A stretch of 64,000 nucleotides of DNA from Pseudomonas sp. Root71 (GTDB lineage: Bacteria > Pseudomonadota > Gammaproteobacteria > Pseudomonadales > Pseudomonadaceae), in contig NZ_LMHY01000028.1 of the NCBI RefSeq assembly GCF_001429045.1, forward strand, positions 62,001 through 126,000, read 5' to 3'. The position numbers were made by a program, and so were the translations under genes. Positions 39,512-49,010 of the stretch are shown here, piece after piece. Under the pieces are notes generated by a model. It saw nothing but the letters and a program-made list of their open reading frames with translations, ran no database searches and was not told where the DNA came from. Position 1 is the first letter of the stretch. Each line of letters opens with the position of its first letter.

Positions 39512-39865
39512 ATGAAAATGAAAACCGCCCTCTTGATCGTCAACCCTTGCGACGACGAAGAAGACAACATGGCCATGCTGTGCTGCCACAGCGAACAGGG
39601 CGAAATGTTCCTGATGAGCCGCTACCCGGATGAAGACGAGCTGGAAATCACCCTCGATGGCGAACCTTCGACCCTTGATGGCGTGAAAGTTACCCTGAGC
39701 CCTTCCCTGTTGAAGATCGAAATTGCGGCTGCCGATGCCGATGTGCTGAATGGGGATGATGTGCTGGAGATCACCTTCGACCCGGACATGGTGGATTTGG
39801 CTGAAGTTGAGCTGACCTTGAAGAATATTCTTGATGGCACTGGCACCTATATCAGCCAACTCTAA
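39512..39865 (+). CDS. Small acidic hypothetical protein
   Basis: A 117-residue, strongly acidic protein (MKMKTALLIVNPCDDEEDNM, many Asp/Glu) with beta-strand spacing in its second half (VKVTLSPSLLKIEIAAADAD, DVLEITFDPDMVDLAEVELT). AGGAA precedes the start, and codon use is typical of the chromosome. There is no signal peptide. It is probably a conserved pseudomonad protein of unknown role. The compact strands could suit a dimeric or ligand-binding fold, but that is speculation. Confidence 0.78.
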   Translation: MKMKTALLIVNPCDDEEDNMAMLCCHSEQGEMFLMSRYPDEDELEITLDGEPSTLDGVKVTLSPSLLKIEIAAADADVLNGDDVLEITFDPDMVDLAEVELTLKNILDGTGTYISQL

Positions 39866-39885
39866 ATATCAGCGCACTTACTGAC

Positions 39886-39976
39886 GCCTTCGCGAGCAAG
39901 CCCGCTCCCACATTTGATCGCATGCGTCAGTGACGACGCGGCTCTCTGTGGGAGCGGGCTTGCTCGCGAAGAGGCC
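39886..39976. repeat. REPIN upstream of the second Bat operon
   Basis: An inverted REP pair (CGCCTTCGCGAGCAAGCCCG and GTGGGAGCGGGCTTGCTCGC) with a loop of about 35 bp, after the small acidic gene. Confidence 0.9.
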
Positions 39977-40152
39977 CGAGAGAGCACCGCCACCTGCGAC
40001 CCGAAGAAAATTCCTACAACTATTGCTAACCATTTCCCGCACTTTGCGCAAAATGCCGTTAGTCGGCGCCCCCCGCGATGGATTAAAGTAACGCCCCCAG
40101 CCCTGGCGTATTTCCTACGTCCTCGGCCACCCTTTTGCAGGAACAGTCATCG

Positions 40153-41112
40153 ATGGAACATCGTGAAGCGCTGCTGGCGCTGCGAACCTTTCTTTCAACG
40201 CAGATTCTCGGCCAGGAAAAGCTCATCGAGCGCTTGCTCATCGCCCTGCTCGCCGACGGCCACATGCTGGTCGAGGGCGCTCCTGGCCTGGCCAAGACCA
40301 AGGCCATCAAAGAACTTGCCGAAGGCATCGAAGCCCAGTTCCACCGCATTCAGTTCACTCCCGACCTGTTGCCGGCCGACATAACCGGTACAGAAATCTA
40401 CCGCCCGGAAACCGGCAGCTTCGTGTTCCAGCAAGGTCCGATCTTCCACAACCTGGTACTGGCGGACGAAATCAACCGTGCCCCGGCCAAGGTCCAGTCG
40501 GCCTTGCTCGAAGCCATGGGCGAGCGGCAAGTCAGTGTCGGGCGCAGCACCTATGAGCTGTCGCCGCTGTTCCTGGTGATGGCCACGCAGAACCCGATCG
40601 AGCAGGAAGGCACCTACCCGCTGCCGGAAGCCCAGCTCGACCGCTTCCTGATGCACGTAAAGATCGGCTTCCCCGACGCGACGGTTGAACGCAAGATCCT
40701 GCAACAGGCCCGTGGCGAAGCGCTTAACGGCGAAGCGAAGCCTGAGCGCCGGGTGACTCAACAGACGATTTTTGTCGCGCGCAAGGAAATCCTCGGTCTG
40801 TACATGGCCGATGCCGTGGAGGAATACCTGGTACAACTGGTCATGGCCACCCGAACCCCGGCCAAGTTCGATCCGGAAATGGCCGAGTGGATCGCCTACG
40901 GCGCCAGCCCCCGCGGTTCGATTGCCCTGGACCGCTGCGCCCGCGCCCACGCCTGGCTGGCCGGGCGTGACTTCGTCAGCCCGGAAGACATCCAGGCCGT
41001 GCTGTTCGACGTGCTGCGCCATCGCATCATTCTGTCCTTTGAAGCCGAAGCCGCTGGCATCGATCAGGACCGGGTGGTCCAGCGGATTCTCGACGTCGTA
41101 GCCGTCGCTTGA
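40153..41112 (+). CDS. MoxR-family AAA+ ATPase (second Bat operon)
   Basis: A 319-residue MoxR ATPase with Walker A EGAPGLAKT, Walker B LVLADEINRAPAKVQ and ATQNPIEQEGTYPLPEAQLDRF. It is closely similar to the paralogue at 13607-14587. The ATG at 40153 is preferred over a TTG 18 bp upstream; AGGA lies about 12 bases before it. It is the first gene of a complete six-gene MoxR-Bat operon. It probably remodels the DUF58/vWA partners encoded behind it. Confidence 0.95.
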   Translation: MEHREALLALRTFLSTQILGQEKLIERLLIALLADGHMLVEGAPGLAKTKAIKELAEGIEAQFHRIQFTPDLLPADITGTEIYRPETGSFVFQQGPIFHNLVLADEINRAPAKVQSALLEAMGERQVSVGRSTYELSPLFLVMATQNPIEQEGTYPLPEAQLDRFLMHVKIGFPDATVERKILQQARGEALNGEAKPERRVTQQTIFVARKEILGLYMADAVEEYLVQLVMATRTPAKFDPEMAEWIAYGASPRGSIALDRCARAHAWLAGRDFVSPEDIQAVLFDVLRHRIILSFEAEAAGIDQDRVVQRILDVVAVA

Positions 41113-41117
41113 CCTCG

Positions 41118-42062
41118 ATGAACGCCAGCCTGCCGCCCGAGCCGGGCATCCGAGTCAGCCTCGCCGACCTGATCGAGATGCGCCATCGCGTGCGCGAAGT
41201 GCAGCTGTTTTCCACGCCGAGCCAACGCAGCCCGCTGATCGGCCTGCACCATTCCAAATTGCGCGGGCGTGGCGTCGACTTCGATCAGGTGCGGGTCTAT
41301 CAGGCCGGCGACGATGTGCGCACCATTGACTGGCGTGTGACTGCGCGCACCCAGGAGCCGCACACCAAGCTGTTCCACGAAGAACGTGAGCGGCCGATTT
41401 TCATCATGGTCGAACAAAGCCGCCGGCTGTTTTTCGGCTCGGGCCTGATGTTCAAGTCAGTGCTCGCCGCCCAGGCCGCGAGCCTGATCGGCTGGGCGGC
41501 CCTGGGCCACAACGACCGGGTCGGCGGGCTGGTGTATGGCGACAATGAGCACTACGAGATCAAGCCCCGGCGCAGCAAGCAAAGCCTGCTGCAGTTGCTC
41601 AACCGGCTGGTGCGGGTCAATCAGTCGCTGACCACCGAAGGCGAGCCGGACCGTGACGCCTTTGGCATTGCCTTGCGCCGGGCGCGGGAGGTGTCGCGTC
41701 CTGGCAGCCTTGTCATTGTGATTTGCGATGAACGCGCGCTATCGGAAGGCGCCGAGCAACAGCTGAGCCTGTTATCGCGTCATTGCGACCTGCTGCTGCT
41801 ACCGGTGTCCGATCCGCTGGATCATGCCCTGCCCGCCGCTGGCCTTTTACGTTTCGCCGAGCGTGGCGCGCAATTGGAACTCGATACGCTGAATTTCGAC
41901 CTGCGCCAGGCTTACCGGGCCCAGGCCGAAGCACGCATCGCCCGCTGGGAACTGCTCGCACAAAAACTACGGGTGCTGATGATGCCTTTGAGCACCCAGA
42001 GCGAGATGGTCGAGCAATTGCGCGAATACCTGAACCCACAGAAACCGGGAAAAGGTCGATGA
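41118..42062 (+). CDS. DUF58 domain protein (second Bat operon)
   Basis: A 314-residue DUF58 protein with the signature GRGVDFDQVRVYQAGDDVRT, then IDWRVTARTQEPHTKLFHEE, and a vWA-like remainder (FIMVEQSRRLFFGSG, degenerate metal site). A TTG at 41109 overlaps the MoxR stop as TTGA and would add MTS. The ATG at 41118 was chosen, but neither has a clear ribosome-binding site, so translational coupling is likely. It is paralogous to 14587-15531. Confidence 0.93.
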   Translation: MNASLPPEPGIRVSLADLIEMRHRVREVQLFSTPSQRSPLIGLHHSKLRGRGVDFDQVRVYQAGDDVRTIDWRVTARTQEPHTKLFHEERERPIFIMVEQSRRLFFGSGLMFKSVLAAQAASLIGWAALGHNDRVGGLVYGDNEHYEIKPRRSKQSLLQLLNRLVRVNQSLTTEGEPDRDAFGIALRRAREVSRPGSLVIVICDERALSEGAEQQLSLLSRHCDLLLLPVSDPLDHALPAAGLLRFAERGAQLELDTLNFDLRQAYRAQAEARIARWELLAQKLRVLMMPLSTQSEMVEQLREYLNPQKPGKGR

Positions 42063-42553
42063 ACAGCCTTGATCAACTGCAACCACTGATATCACCGCCA
42101 CCGGTGGAATTCTGGCCTCCGGCACCGGGCTGGTGGTTACTGCTTCTATTGGTGCCACTGATCGGTTTGGGCCTGTGGAAGCTGCGGCACTTCATTCCAC
42201 GCAAACGTCCCGTGGTACGTGCCGAGCAGCCGCTTGACCCGGTGCGCCTGGCCGCACTGGCCGAATTGGCAATGATGCCCAAACCCTACGACGGTGCGCC
42301 GGCCGGTGCCTGGCTGCAGCAACTCAACGGCTTGCTCAAGCGCCTGTGCCGCAACCACTATCCCTACAGCCAGAGTCACACCCTCAACGGCCGCAAGTGG
42401 CTGGCGTTCCTCGATAACCGCTGCCCGGCAGCCGGGCTGACCCGCTGGATGGTGCTGGTCGAAGGCGCCTACAAACCTGAGTGCAAGCTCGACGACAAGG
42501 CCATCGCCGGCCTGACCCAGGCTGTCGACACCTGGATTCGCAAGCATGTTTGA
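42059..42553 (+). CDS. DUF4381 membrane protein (second Bat operon)
   Basis: A 164-residue protein with one hydrophobic helix (about residues 22-40, WWLLLLLVPLIGLGLW), a basic stop and a cytoplasmic helical domain ending HV. It is the uninterrupted counterpart of the REPIN-containing gene at 15528-16112. Its continuous LLKRLCRNHYPYSQSHTLNG segment marks where the other copy is interrupted. ATGA overlap with the DUF58 stop. Confidence 0.9.
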   Translation: MNSLDQLQPLISPPPVEFWPPAPGWWLLLLLVPLIGLGLWKLRHFIPRKRPVVRAEQPLDPVRLAALAELAMMPKPYDGAPAGAWLQQLNGLLKRLCRNHYPYSQSHTLNGRKWLAFLDNRCPAAGLTRWMVLVEGAYKPECKLDDKAIAGLTQAVDTWIRKHV

Positions 42554-43628
42554 GTTCGCCTGGCCGTGGATCTTCGCCCTGTTGCCCTTGCCGTGGCTGA
42601 TGCGCATCGTATTGCCGGTGGCCGACAGTGGCGAACCGGCGCTCAAGGTCAGCTACCTCAGCGACCTGGAAGGCCTTGCCGGGCGTCGCGCCCGGGCCAA
42701 CCTGCCGGCATGGCGCCAGCAGGCACCTTTCATACTGCTGTGGGTGTTGCTGCTGATCTCGGCGGCGCGCCCGCAATGGCTCGGCGAACCCCTGCCGATT
42801 GCCGCCAGTGGCCGTGACTTGCTGGTGGCGGTGGACGTTTCCGGCTCCATGGACTTCCCTGACATGCAGTGGCAGGACGAAGAAGTGAGCCGACTGGCGC
42901 TGGTCCAGCACCTGCTCGGCGATTTTCTCGAAAGCCGCGAAGGTGACCGGGTCGGCCTGATCCTGTTCGGTAGCCAGGCCTACCTTCAAGCCCCACTGAC
43001 CTTCGACCGCCACACCGTACGCGTCTGGCTCGACGAAGCGCGCATCGGCATTGCCGGCAAAAACACCGCCATCGGTGATGCCATCGGCCTGGCCCTCAAG
43101 CGTCTGCGCTCGCGTCCGGCAACTAGCCGCGTGCTGATCCTGGTCACCGACGGCGCCAACAATGGCGGTGAAATCGACCCGCTCACCGCTGCGCGACTGG
43201 CGGCCAGGGAAGGGGTGAAAATCTACCCGATCGGCATCGGTGCCGATCCGGAGCAAAGTGGAACAGTCGGCTTTCTCGGCGTCAATCCGAGCCTGGACCT
43301 TGACGAACCGTCCCTCAAAGCCATCGCCGAAGCCACCGGCGGCCAGTATTTCCGCGCCCACGATGGCAAGGAACTGCAATCGATCAAGGACACCCTCGAT
43401 CAACTGGAGCCCGTGGCCCAGCAACCGACCCAGGCCCGCCCGGCCCAAGCCTTGTATCACTGGCCACTGGCCCTGGCGCTGTGGTTGAGCATGCTGCTGC
43501 TGGCACCCGTACTTTGGCCGGACAACCCCTTGCAACGCCTGTTTACCAAGGATCTGTTCCTGCAAACCCAATTGCTGCCCGACTGGCGCCAACGGCTCAA
43601 ACGCCTGCGCCTGCGGAGGCGCCGATGA
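42546..43628 (+). CDS. von Willebrand A membrane protein, BatA-like (second Bat operon)
   Basis: A 360-residue protein: N-terminal hydrophobic segments (about 8-23 and 60-75), a vWA domain with intact MIDAS VDVSGSM (Asp97, Ser99, Ser101) and VLILVTDGANNGG, and a C-terminal membrane helix (about 302-320). It overlaps the DUF4381 gene by 8 bp. It is the metal-competent vWA protein of this operon, whereas the following BatB-like protein has lost the motif. Confidence 0.92.
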   Translation: MFEFAWPWIFALLPLPWLMRIVLPVADSGEPALKVSYLSDLEGLAGRRARANLPAWRQQAPFILLWVLLLISAARPQWLGEPLPIAASGRDLLVAVDVSGSMDFPDMQWQDEEVSRLALVQHLLGDFLESREGDRVGLILFGSQAYLQAPLTFDRHTVRVWLDEARIGIAGKNTAIGDAIGLALKRLRSRPATSRVLILVTDGANNGGEIDPLTAARLAAREGVKIYPIGIGADPEQSGTVGFLGVNPSLDLDEPSLKAIAEATGGQYFRAHDGKELQSIKDTLDQLEPVAQQPTQARPAQALYHWPLALALWLSMLLLAPVLWPDNPLQRLFTKDLFLQTQLLPDWRQRLKRLRLRRRR

Positions 43629-45364
43629 GCGTGCTGTGGCCCTACTGGTTCCGCCCCTGGTGGCTGTTGTTGCTGCCGGTGCTTGGCTGGTTGCTCTGGC
43701 AACTCTGGCACCGCAAGAAGCGCGCCGGGCGCTGGCAGATGATCCTGCCGCCGGCCTTTCACGCAGCGCTGCTCAGCGGTGGCAGTGGTCGCGACAGTAA
43801 ACTGCCCTGGATCGCCCTCGGTCTCGCCTGGCTGTTGACTGTGCTCGCCCTGCTGGGACCGAGTTGGCAGCGTGTCGAGCAGACCAGTCAAAAGCCCGCC
43901 GACCCGCTGGTGGTGATTCTCGAACTGACCCCGGAAATGCTCGCCACCGACGTTACGCCCAACCGACTGGAACAGGCGCGACGCAAGCTGCTTGATCTGC
44001 TGCAGATTCGCAGCGACGCGCAAACCGCCATCGTCGTCTACGCCGGCAGTGCCCACACCCTGGTGCCGCTGTCGGATGATCTTTCCACCAGCCGCAATCT
44101 GCTGGATGCACTGAAACCGTCGTTGATGCCAGAGGCCGGTCATCGCGCCGATCTGGCGGTGCTCAAGGCCCTGGCGCTGCTCGACCAGGCTGCTTTGGGC
44201 GACGGGCGGATCCTGCTGATTGGCTCGTCCCTGACCGACCAGGAGCGGCTGGGCATCCGTCGCGCGCTGAGCGGTAAATCGACTCAATTGCTGATGCTCG
44301 GCATCGGCACCGCCGAAGGCTCGCCGATCACCCAGGAGGACGGCAGCTTCCTCAAGGATGAACAAGGCGCCATTCTCGTGCCGCGCCTGGACGAACCCGG
44401 CTTGAAAAACTTTACCAACGACCTGGATGGCCGCTATCGCCAGGCGCGCCTGGACGATAGCGACCTGCACGCCCTTGGCCTGCTCGACGGTCCACGCAAC
44501 TTGCGCAACGACGGTCAGACCTTGCGCCTGGACACCTGGGCCGATCAGGGTTACTGGCTGCTGCTGCCACTGTTGCTGCTCGCGGCCTGCGCGGGACGTC
44601 GCGGCTGGCTGCTGTGCCTGCCGCTGCTATTGGCGCTGCCTCAACCGAGCTACGCCTTCGACCTCGCGGACCTTTGGCTGCGCCCTGATCAACAAGGCCT
44701 GCATTTACTCAAGCAGAAGCGCCCTGCGCAGGCTTCCCGACGCTTCGAAAACCATCAGTGGCAAGGCGTGGCGCTGTATGAGGCCGGCGACTACGCAGGC
44801 GCCGCCGAGCGGTTTGCCGAAGGCGACGATGCCCACGCCCACTACAATCGAGGCAATGCACTGGCCAAAAGCGGTGAGCTGGAGGCAGCCCTGGACGCTT
44901 ACGAACAGGCACTGGAGCGTCAACCGGATCTGCGTCCGGCACTGACCAACAAGGCGCTGGTCGAACGTCTGCTCAAGGAGAAAAACACGCCACCCCCTCC
45001 TGAACCAGACGCAGCCAGCAACGCCCGGCCCGAAACCGAACCGACGGAGCCACCGCCCGGTGCCGCTGCCCAGCCCTCGAGCAGCGGCGAACCGAAAACC
45101 GAGGGGCAACCGCCCCGCCCGGGTGAGGAACAACCGCCCACCACCCCGCCGAAGCCGGGGGCCAACGAGGTACCGGGCAGCGAACTGGGTGACGAACAAC
45201 ACACCACACCACCCTTGCGCCCGGCCACCGACAGCATCGAAGGTGAACAGCGCCAGGCACTGGAGCAGTGGCTGCGGCAGATCCCGGATGACCCCGGCGA
45301 ACTGCTCAGGCGCAAATTCTGGTACGAACAGCAACAACATCAGGATCAGGAAGAAACTCGATGA
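43625..45364 (+). CDS. BatB/BatC-like vWA + TPR protein with degenerate MIDAS
   Basis: A 579-residue protein: two N-terminal membrane segments (about 12-27 and 62-78), a vWA-like domain, a membrane segment (about 309-340), TPR repeats (about 380-450, for example AHAHYNRGNALAKSGELEAA) and a Pro/Glu-rich low-complexity stretch (about 455-525). At the MIDAS position the sequence is ILELTPEM (Glu100, Thr102, Glu104) instead of the DxSxS that its paralogue at 17093 keeps. Metal-dependent adhesion is therefore probably lost or altered. GGAGG lies five bases before the ATG, which overlaps the BatA stop. Confidence 0.92.
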   Translation: MSVLWPYWFRPWWLLLLPVLGWLLWQLWHRKKRAGRWQMILPPAFHAALLSGGSGRDSKLPWIALGLAWLLTVLALLGPSWQRVEQTSQKPADPLVVILELTPEMLATDVTPNRLEQARRKLLDLLQIRSDAQTAIVVYAGSAHTLVPLSDDLSTSRNLLDALKPSLMPEAGHRADLAVLKALALLDQAALGDGRILLIGSSLTDQERLGIRRALSGKSTQLLMLGIGTAEGSPITQEDGSFLKDEQGAILVPRLDEPGLKNFTNDLDGRYRQARLDDSDLHALGLLDGPRNLRNDGQTLRLDTWADQGYWLLLPLLLLAACAGRRGWLLCLPLLLALPQPSYAFDLADLWLRPDQQGLHLLKQKRPAQASRRFENHQWQGVALYEAGDYAGAAERFAEGDDAHAHYNRGNALAKSGELEAALDAYEQALERQPDLRPALTNKALVERLLKEKNTPPPPEPDAASNARPETEPTEPPPGAAAQPSSSGEPKTEGQPPRPGEEQPPTTPPKPGANEVPGSELGDEQHTTPPLRPATDSIEGEQRQALEQWLRQIPDDPGELLRRKFWYEQQQHQDQEETR

Positions 45365-47010
45365 CCCGCTTCACCGTTTTATTGCTCGCGCTGCTGCATG
45401 GCCTGTTGTTCTGCACGGCTCAGGCACAGGCAGCAGAACTGGTCGCCAGTGTTGATCGCAGTCGCCTGAGCTCGGGCGAGACGGTCGAACTGACCCTGGA
45501 ATCCAGCGATGTCACCCAGTTCGGCAAACCTGACCTGACAGCGCTGGAGCCGTTGTTCGAAGTGCGCGGCACACGCCAGGTCAACCAGTTGAACACCCTG
45601 AGCGGTGAAAACCAGGCCACCACCCGCTGGATCGTCACCCTCCTGCCCCGGCAAAACGGCAGCGTAGTGATTCCGTCACTGCAACTGGGCGAACTGCAGA
45701 GCCAGCCGATTACCCTGCAGGTGGTCGAGAGCGAAACACAGGACAACCCGGACAAGCGGGCCGCGGTGTTCATTGACGCCAGCCTCGATCAAACCAGCGT
45801 CTACGTGCAGGCCCAGGCGGTCCTGACCCTGCGCATCTACCATTCGGTGTCGCTGTACGACGACAGCAGCCTGCCGCCCTTGCAGATACCTGACGCACGC
45901 ATCGAACAACTGGGCGAATCGCGCACCTACGAAAAGGACATCGACGGCCTGCGCCACGGCGTGATCGAAATGCGCTACGCGATCTACCCGCAACACAGTG
46001 GCGAACTGATCATTCCGGCACAGGTCTTCAACGCCGCGCTGGTCGACCCACAACCGGTACAGGACGCAGCCCAAGGGCCCAAAGCCGGCAAGCTGATGCG
46101 CGTCACCTCGGTCGAGTTGCTGTTGACGGTCAAGGCCAAACCCATCACCTATCCGGCCGATGCCCCCTGGCTGCCTGCGCGTAGCCTGACCCTGAGCGAA
46201 AGCTGGAGCCCGGAGCCGGATCACACCCAGGTCGGCGATTCGCTGACCCGCAGCCTGACAGTGAAGGCCGAAGGCTTGTCCAGCACCCAACTGCCTCCGC
46301 TGCCCGGCACCGACGTCGGCGGCCTGCGGCGCTACCCGGATCAACCGGTGCTCGGTAACCAGAACAGCGAACGTGGCCTGGTCGGCAGCCGTGAAGACCG
46401 CGAGGCCCTGGTGCCGACACGGACCGGCGCCATCGAGTTGCCCACCGTCGACGTGGTCTGGTGGAACACCTTCGAAGATCATCTGGAACACAGCAGCCTG
46501 CCCGCCCGCACGCTGCACGTGGCGGCCAATCCGAGTCTGATGGCCGACACCCCGGCCGACGCCTCACCGGTCGATGCCGGCGCCGACAGCGAAGCGCTCT
46601 GGCGCTGGAAGCTCAGTACCCTGATCCTGGCCTGCACCACCCTGCTCGGCTTCGGCCTCTGGTGGCGTGGCCGCTGGCAACCGGCGGTGGCGCGTGTCGC
46701 TCAAACCGGCCCGAGCCCGCGCACCGTTCTAGACGACCTCAAGCGCGCCTGCCAGGCCAACGATTCCCACGCCACCCGCCAGGCCCTCGACGCCTGGGCC
46801 CGCCAACAGCCGGAAACCCTGGCCGACATGGCCGCCCGCTTCGTGCCACTGTCCGACGCCCTCGACGGCCTGAACGGCGCGCTGTACAGCGAAACCGGCC
46901 AACACTGGCAAGGTGACGAGTTGTGGCGGGTGATCAAGGCGATCCCGATGGCTGAACGGGTGCAGGATCCGGTTGGTGACAGTGGATTACCGCCGCTTTA
47001 TCCGAAGTGA
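45361..47010 (+). CDS. BatD-like exported protein (second Bat operon)
   Basis: A 549-residue protein with a normal signal peptide directly after the ATG (VLLLALLHGLLFCTAQAQAA), repeated beta-sandwich domains (about 26-400), a membrane helix (about 420-437) and a cytoplasmic tail. It overlaps the previous stop (ATGA). It is the uninterrupted counterpart of the BatD at 18670 and shows that the usual family start places the signal peptide at residue 1. It is the last gene of the operon, convergent with the ABC-F gene six bases away. Confidence 0.9.
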   Translation: MTRFTVLLLALLHGLLFCTAQAQAAELVASVDRSRLSSGETVELTLESSDVTQFGKPDLTALEPLFEVRGTRQVNQLNTLSGENQATTRWIVTLLPRQNGSVVIPSLQLGELQSQPITLQVVESETQDNPDKRAAVFIDASLDQTSVYVQAQAVLTLRIYHSVSLYDDSSLPPLQIPDARIEQLGESRTYEKDIDGLRHGVIEMRYAIYPQHSGELIIPAQVFNAALVDPQPVQDAAQGPKAGKLMRVTSVELLLTVKAKPITYPADAPWLPARSLTLSESWSPEPDHTQVGDSLTRSLTVKAEGLSSTQLPPLPGTDVGGLRRYPDQPVLGNQNSERGLVGSREDREALVPTRTGAIELPTVDVVWWNTFEDHLEHSSLPARTLHVAANPSLMADTPADASPVDAGADSEALWRWKLSTLILACTTLLGFGLWWRGRWQPAVARVAQTGPSPRTVLDDLKRACQANDSHATRQALDAWARQQPETLADMAARFVPLSDALDGLNGALYSETGQHWQGDELWRVIKAIPMAERVQDPVGDSGLPPLYPK

Positions 47011-47016
47011 TTGTTT

Positions 47017-48600
47017 TTAGTTTTTGAGATGAAACTCAACATCTAGATGAATAGCGTGTAAAAAAGCACAATCGTGAGAAACCACGATCAATGCCCCTTG
47101 GTATTGATTAAGCATCTGCTCCAGTGCTATTCGACTGGGCAGATCCAAATGGTTATCCGGTTCGTCCAGCAACAGCAATTGTGGTGGCCGCCGTGCGTAC
47201 AACTGCGCAGCGAGCGCTATTTTCAGACGTTCGCCGCCACTCAACTGGCAGGTCTTGAGCATCGCACGGTCAGCATCAATCCCCATCTGCGCCAAGCGGG
47301 TGCGTGCCTCGGCTTCGGGCAACTCAGGATTGCTCTCGTAGAGCCATTGCACCGCGGTGCGTTCGGGATACTGCAATCCGGCGTGTTGATCCAGCCAGCC
47401 AACATGGCAACTGCGGATGAGTTCGCCTTCGCGCACCGGCAGTTGGCCGGCGATTACTCGCAACAGGGTCGACTTGCCGCTGCCGTTGGCGCCCAGGATC
47501 GCCATGCGCATAGGCCCCGTCAGCGTCAGATTGACCGGCGCCGCGTAACCGAACGGGAGAATGACGTCGTTGAGCTGCACAATCAGCTTGCCATTGGGCA
47601 CTACGCTTTCCGGAGACAACATCATGCGTTGAATGTCCGGCGCGCACCGCGCACGGGCCTCGGCGATACGTTGTTGTTGCTGCTCCCGTGCCACCTGTTG
47701 ATTGAGGCGCAATTTTCCCTGACTGTTTTCACTGCGCTCTTTCTGGGCGTTGGTGATCAGCTTGGTCTGATTACCGTCGCGGGCCTGACGGTCGCCGCGC
47801 GCATTACGCCGTTGCTGACGCGCCATCTGCACGGCCATCTCACGTTGCTCGCGCTTGGCCTGCGCCCTCTCCCCTTGCAATGCCGACTGGAACGACTGCT
47901 GTTCTTGCTCGCGCGTCGCCGCATACTGACTGTAGTTGCCGCCATAAACCGCCAGCCCCAAGGGCGAAAGATCGACAATTTCGTTCACGTGTTCCAGAAG
48001 GCCCCGGTCGTGGCTGATCAACACCAGACCGTTGGGCCAGCGCTCGATCTGCTGCGCAAGCTTGTGTTGCTGATCAATATCCAGGTGGTTGCTGGGCTCA
48101 TCGAGAATCAGCCAGTCGGCCCTGGATAACCACGCCCCCAACAGCGCCACCCGTTGCCGTTCGCCACCACTGAGTGCGTCGGTGCGCGCGTTGGCACTCA
48201 AGTGACCGAGGCCGATCTGCTGCAGTTCCGCCTCAAGGCGTGTGGCGCAATCCCATTGGTCGACCGCCAGCGCATGGTCGTCATCTTCGACGCTGCCTTG
48301 GGCAATGCGCGCAAGCGCCGCCAGAATATGGTCGACCCCGGCCAGCGCGGCAACGCTGGGGTAGTGCACGGGTTCCAGTAACTGCGCCACGGCGTAAACC
48401 CGCCCTTCGCGACGGACGATGCCGCTGGCGGGTAGTTGCTCGCCAGTGAGGAGCCGGCCAAGCAAGGACTTGCCACAGCCATTGGCACCCACGATGCCGG
48501 TGGCCCTGGTACTGAAGGTGTGGTTCAAGTGATCGAACAGCACGCGCCCGTCGGACAGGTTGAACGACACATGATCAAGTTGCAGTAACCGTTGAGTCAT
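47017..48600 (-). CDS. ABC-F family ATPase
   Basis: A 527-residue protein with two ABC domains and no membrane segments. Site 1 has GANGCGKS, LSGGERQR and LILDEPSNHLD. Site 2 has GANGSGKS, LSGGERLK and LLLLDEPDNHLD. Between them lies a long Arg/Gln-rich linker (about residues 225-320, AREQQQQRIAEARAR). This is the ABC-F plan; members bind the ribosomal E site as translation factors or antibiotic-resistance proteins. The subfamily cannot be fixed from the sequence alone. AAGGAAG lies six bases before the ATG. Confidence 0.93.
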   Translation of the reverse strand: MTQRLLQLDHVSFNLSDGRVLFDHLNHTFSTRATGIVGANGCGKSLLGRLLTGEQLPASGIVRREGRVYAVAQLLEPVHYPSVAALAGVDHILAALARIAQGSVEDDDHALAVDQWDCATRLEAELQQIGLGHLSANARTDALSGGERQRVALLGAWLSRADWLILDEPSNHLDIDQQHKLAQQIERWPNGLVLISHDRGLLEHVNEIVDLSPLGLAVYGGNYSQYAATREQEQQSFQSALQGERAQAKREQREMAVQMARQQRRNARGDRQARDGNQTKLITNAQKERSENSQGKLRLNQQVAREQQQQRIAEARARCAPDIQRMMLSPESVVPNGKLIVQLNDVILPFGYAAPVNLTLTGPMRMAILGANGSGKSTLLRVIAGQLPVREGELIRSCHVGWLDQHAGLQYPERTAVQWLYESNPELPEAEARTRLAQMGIDADRAMLKTCQLSGGERLKIALAAQLYARRPPQLLLLDEPDNHLDLPSRIALEQMLNQYQGALIVVSHDCAFLHAIHLDVEFHLKN

Positions 48601-49010
48601 GACACTTCCTTTTCATTCGGCCGGATAGGCACTGAACCACTCCCTGATGGTGCGCAACAGCACCCGGCGGATGGGCAATGACCGTGAACACGGCGCCTGC
48701 CCACATTTGAAAATGACCTTCGAACAGCATGCCGGCCCTGATCGACGTCGAGAGATCTTGTGTCACCCTCAACACCAGACGTCCCGAAGGCCAATGTATC
48801 TCGATCAGGCGCGCCCCTTCTACCAACAACAAGATCGAAAGATCGCAGCCTGCGGCAGCTCCTACATTGGATATGTGCATACCCTGTAGGAGATGTCGCA
48901 GGCTGTTTTTTTTGCCCTCTGCATTCCCGACCTTTTGTCAGTAAACTCTCTCCCCTTTCGCCGCCTTCATTTTTCACGCGGCCATTACCTATTTTGTAGC
49001 GGAGTCCGCC
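48601..49010. other. Divergent intergenic region ABC-F / sbcD
   Basis: About 410 bp. A minus-strand frame (48575-48880, 101 codons) overlaps the ABC-F start and has fairly good codon use in its central part. Another frame ends in a protein-like stretch at 48613. Neither has a ribosome-binding site and intact start, so this may be a decayed small gene upstream of the ABC-F gene. A different REP class with a T-run lies at 48846-48913. Confidence 0.35.
48846..48913 (+). repeat. REP-class palindrome with T-run before sbcD
   Basis: Inverted arms CAGCCTGCGGCAGCTCCTAC and GTAGGAGATGTCGCAGGCTG with an 18-base loop, then eight T residues on the plus strand. It belongs to a second pseudomonad REP class (TGTAGGAG...GCAGGCTG) distinct from the GTGGGAGC class. 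It has the form of an intrinsic terminator pointing toward sbcD, about 100 bp upstream of its start. Confidence 0.8.

Noticed and set aside
48575..48880. A 101-codon minus-strand frame upstream of the ABC-F gene
   Set aside because: It begins inside a REP element, lacks a ribosome-binding site and overlaps the ABC-F start. Its middle has reasonable codon use, so a decayed gene is possible but not supportable.
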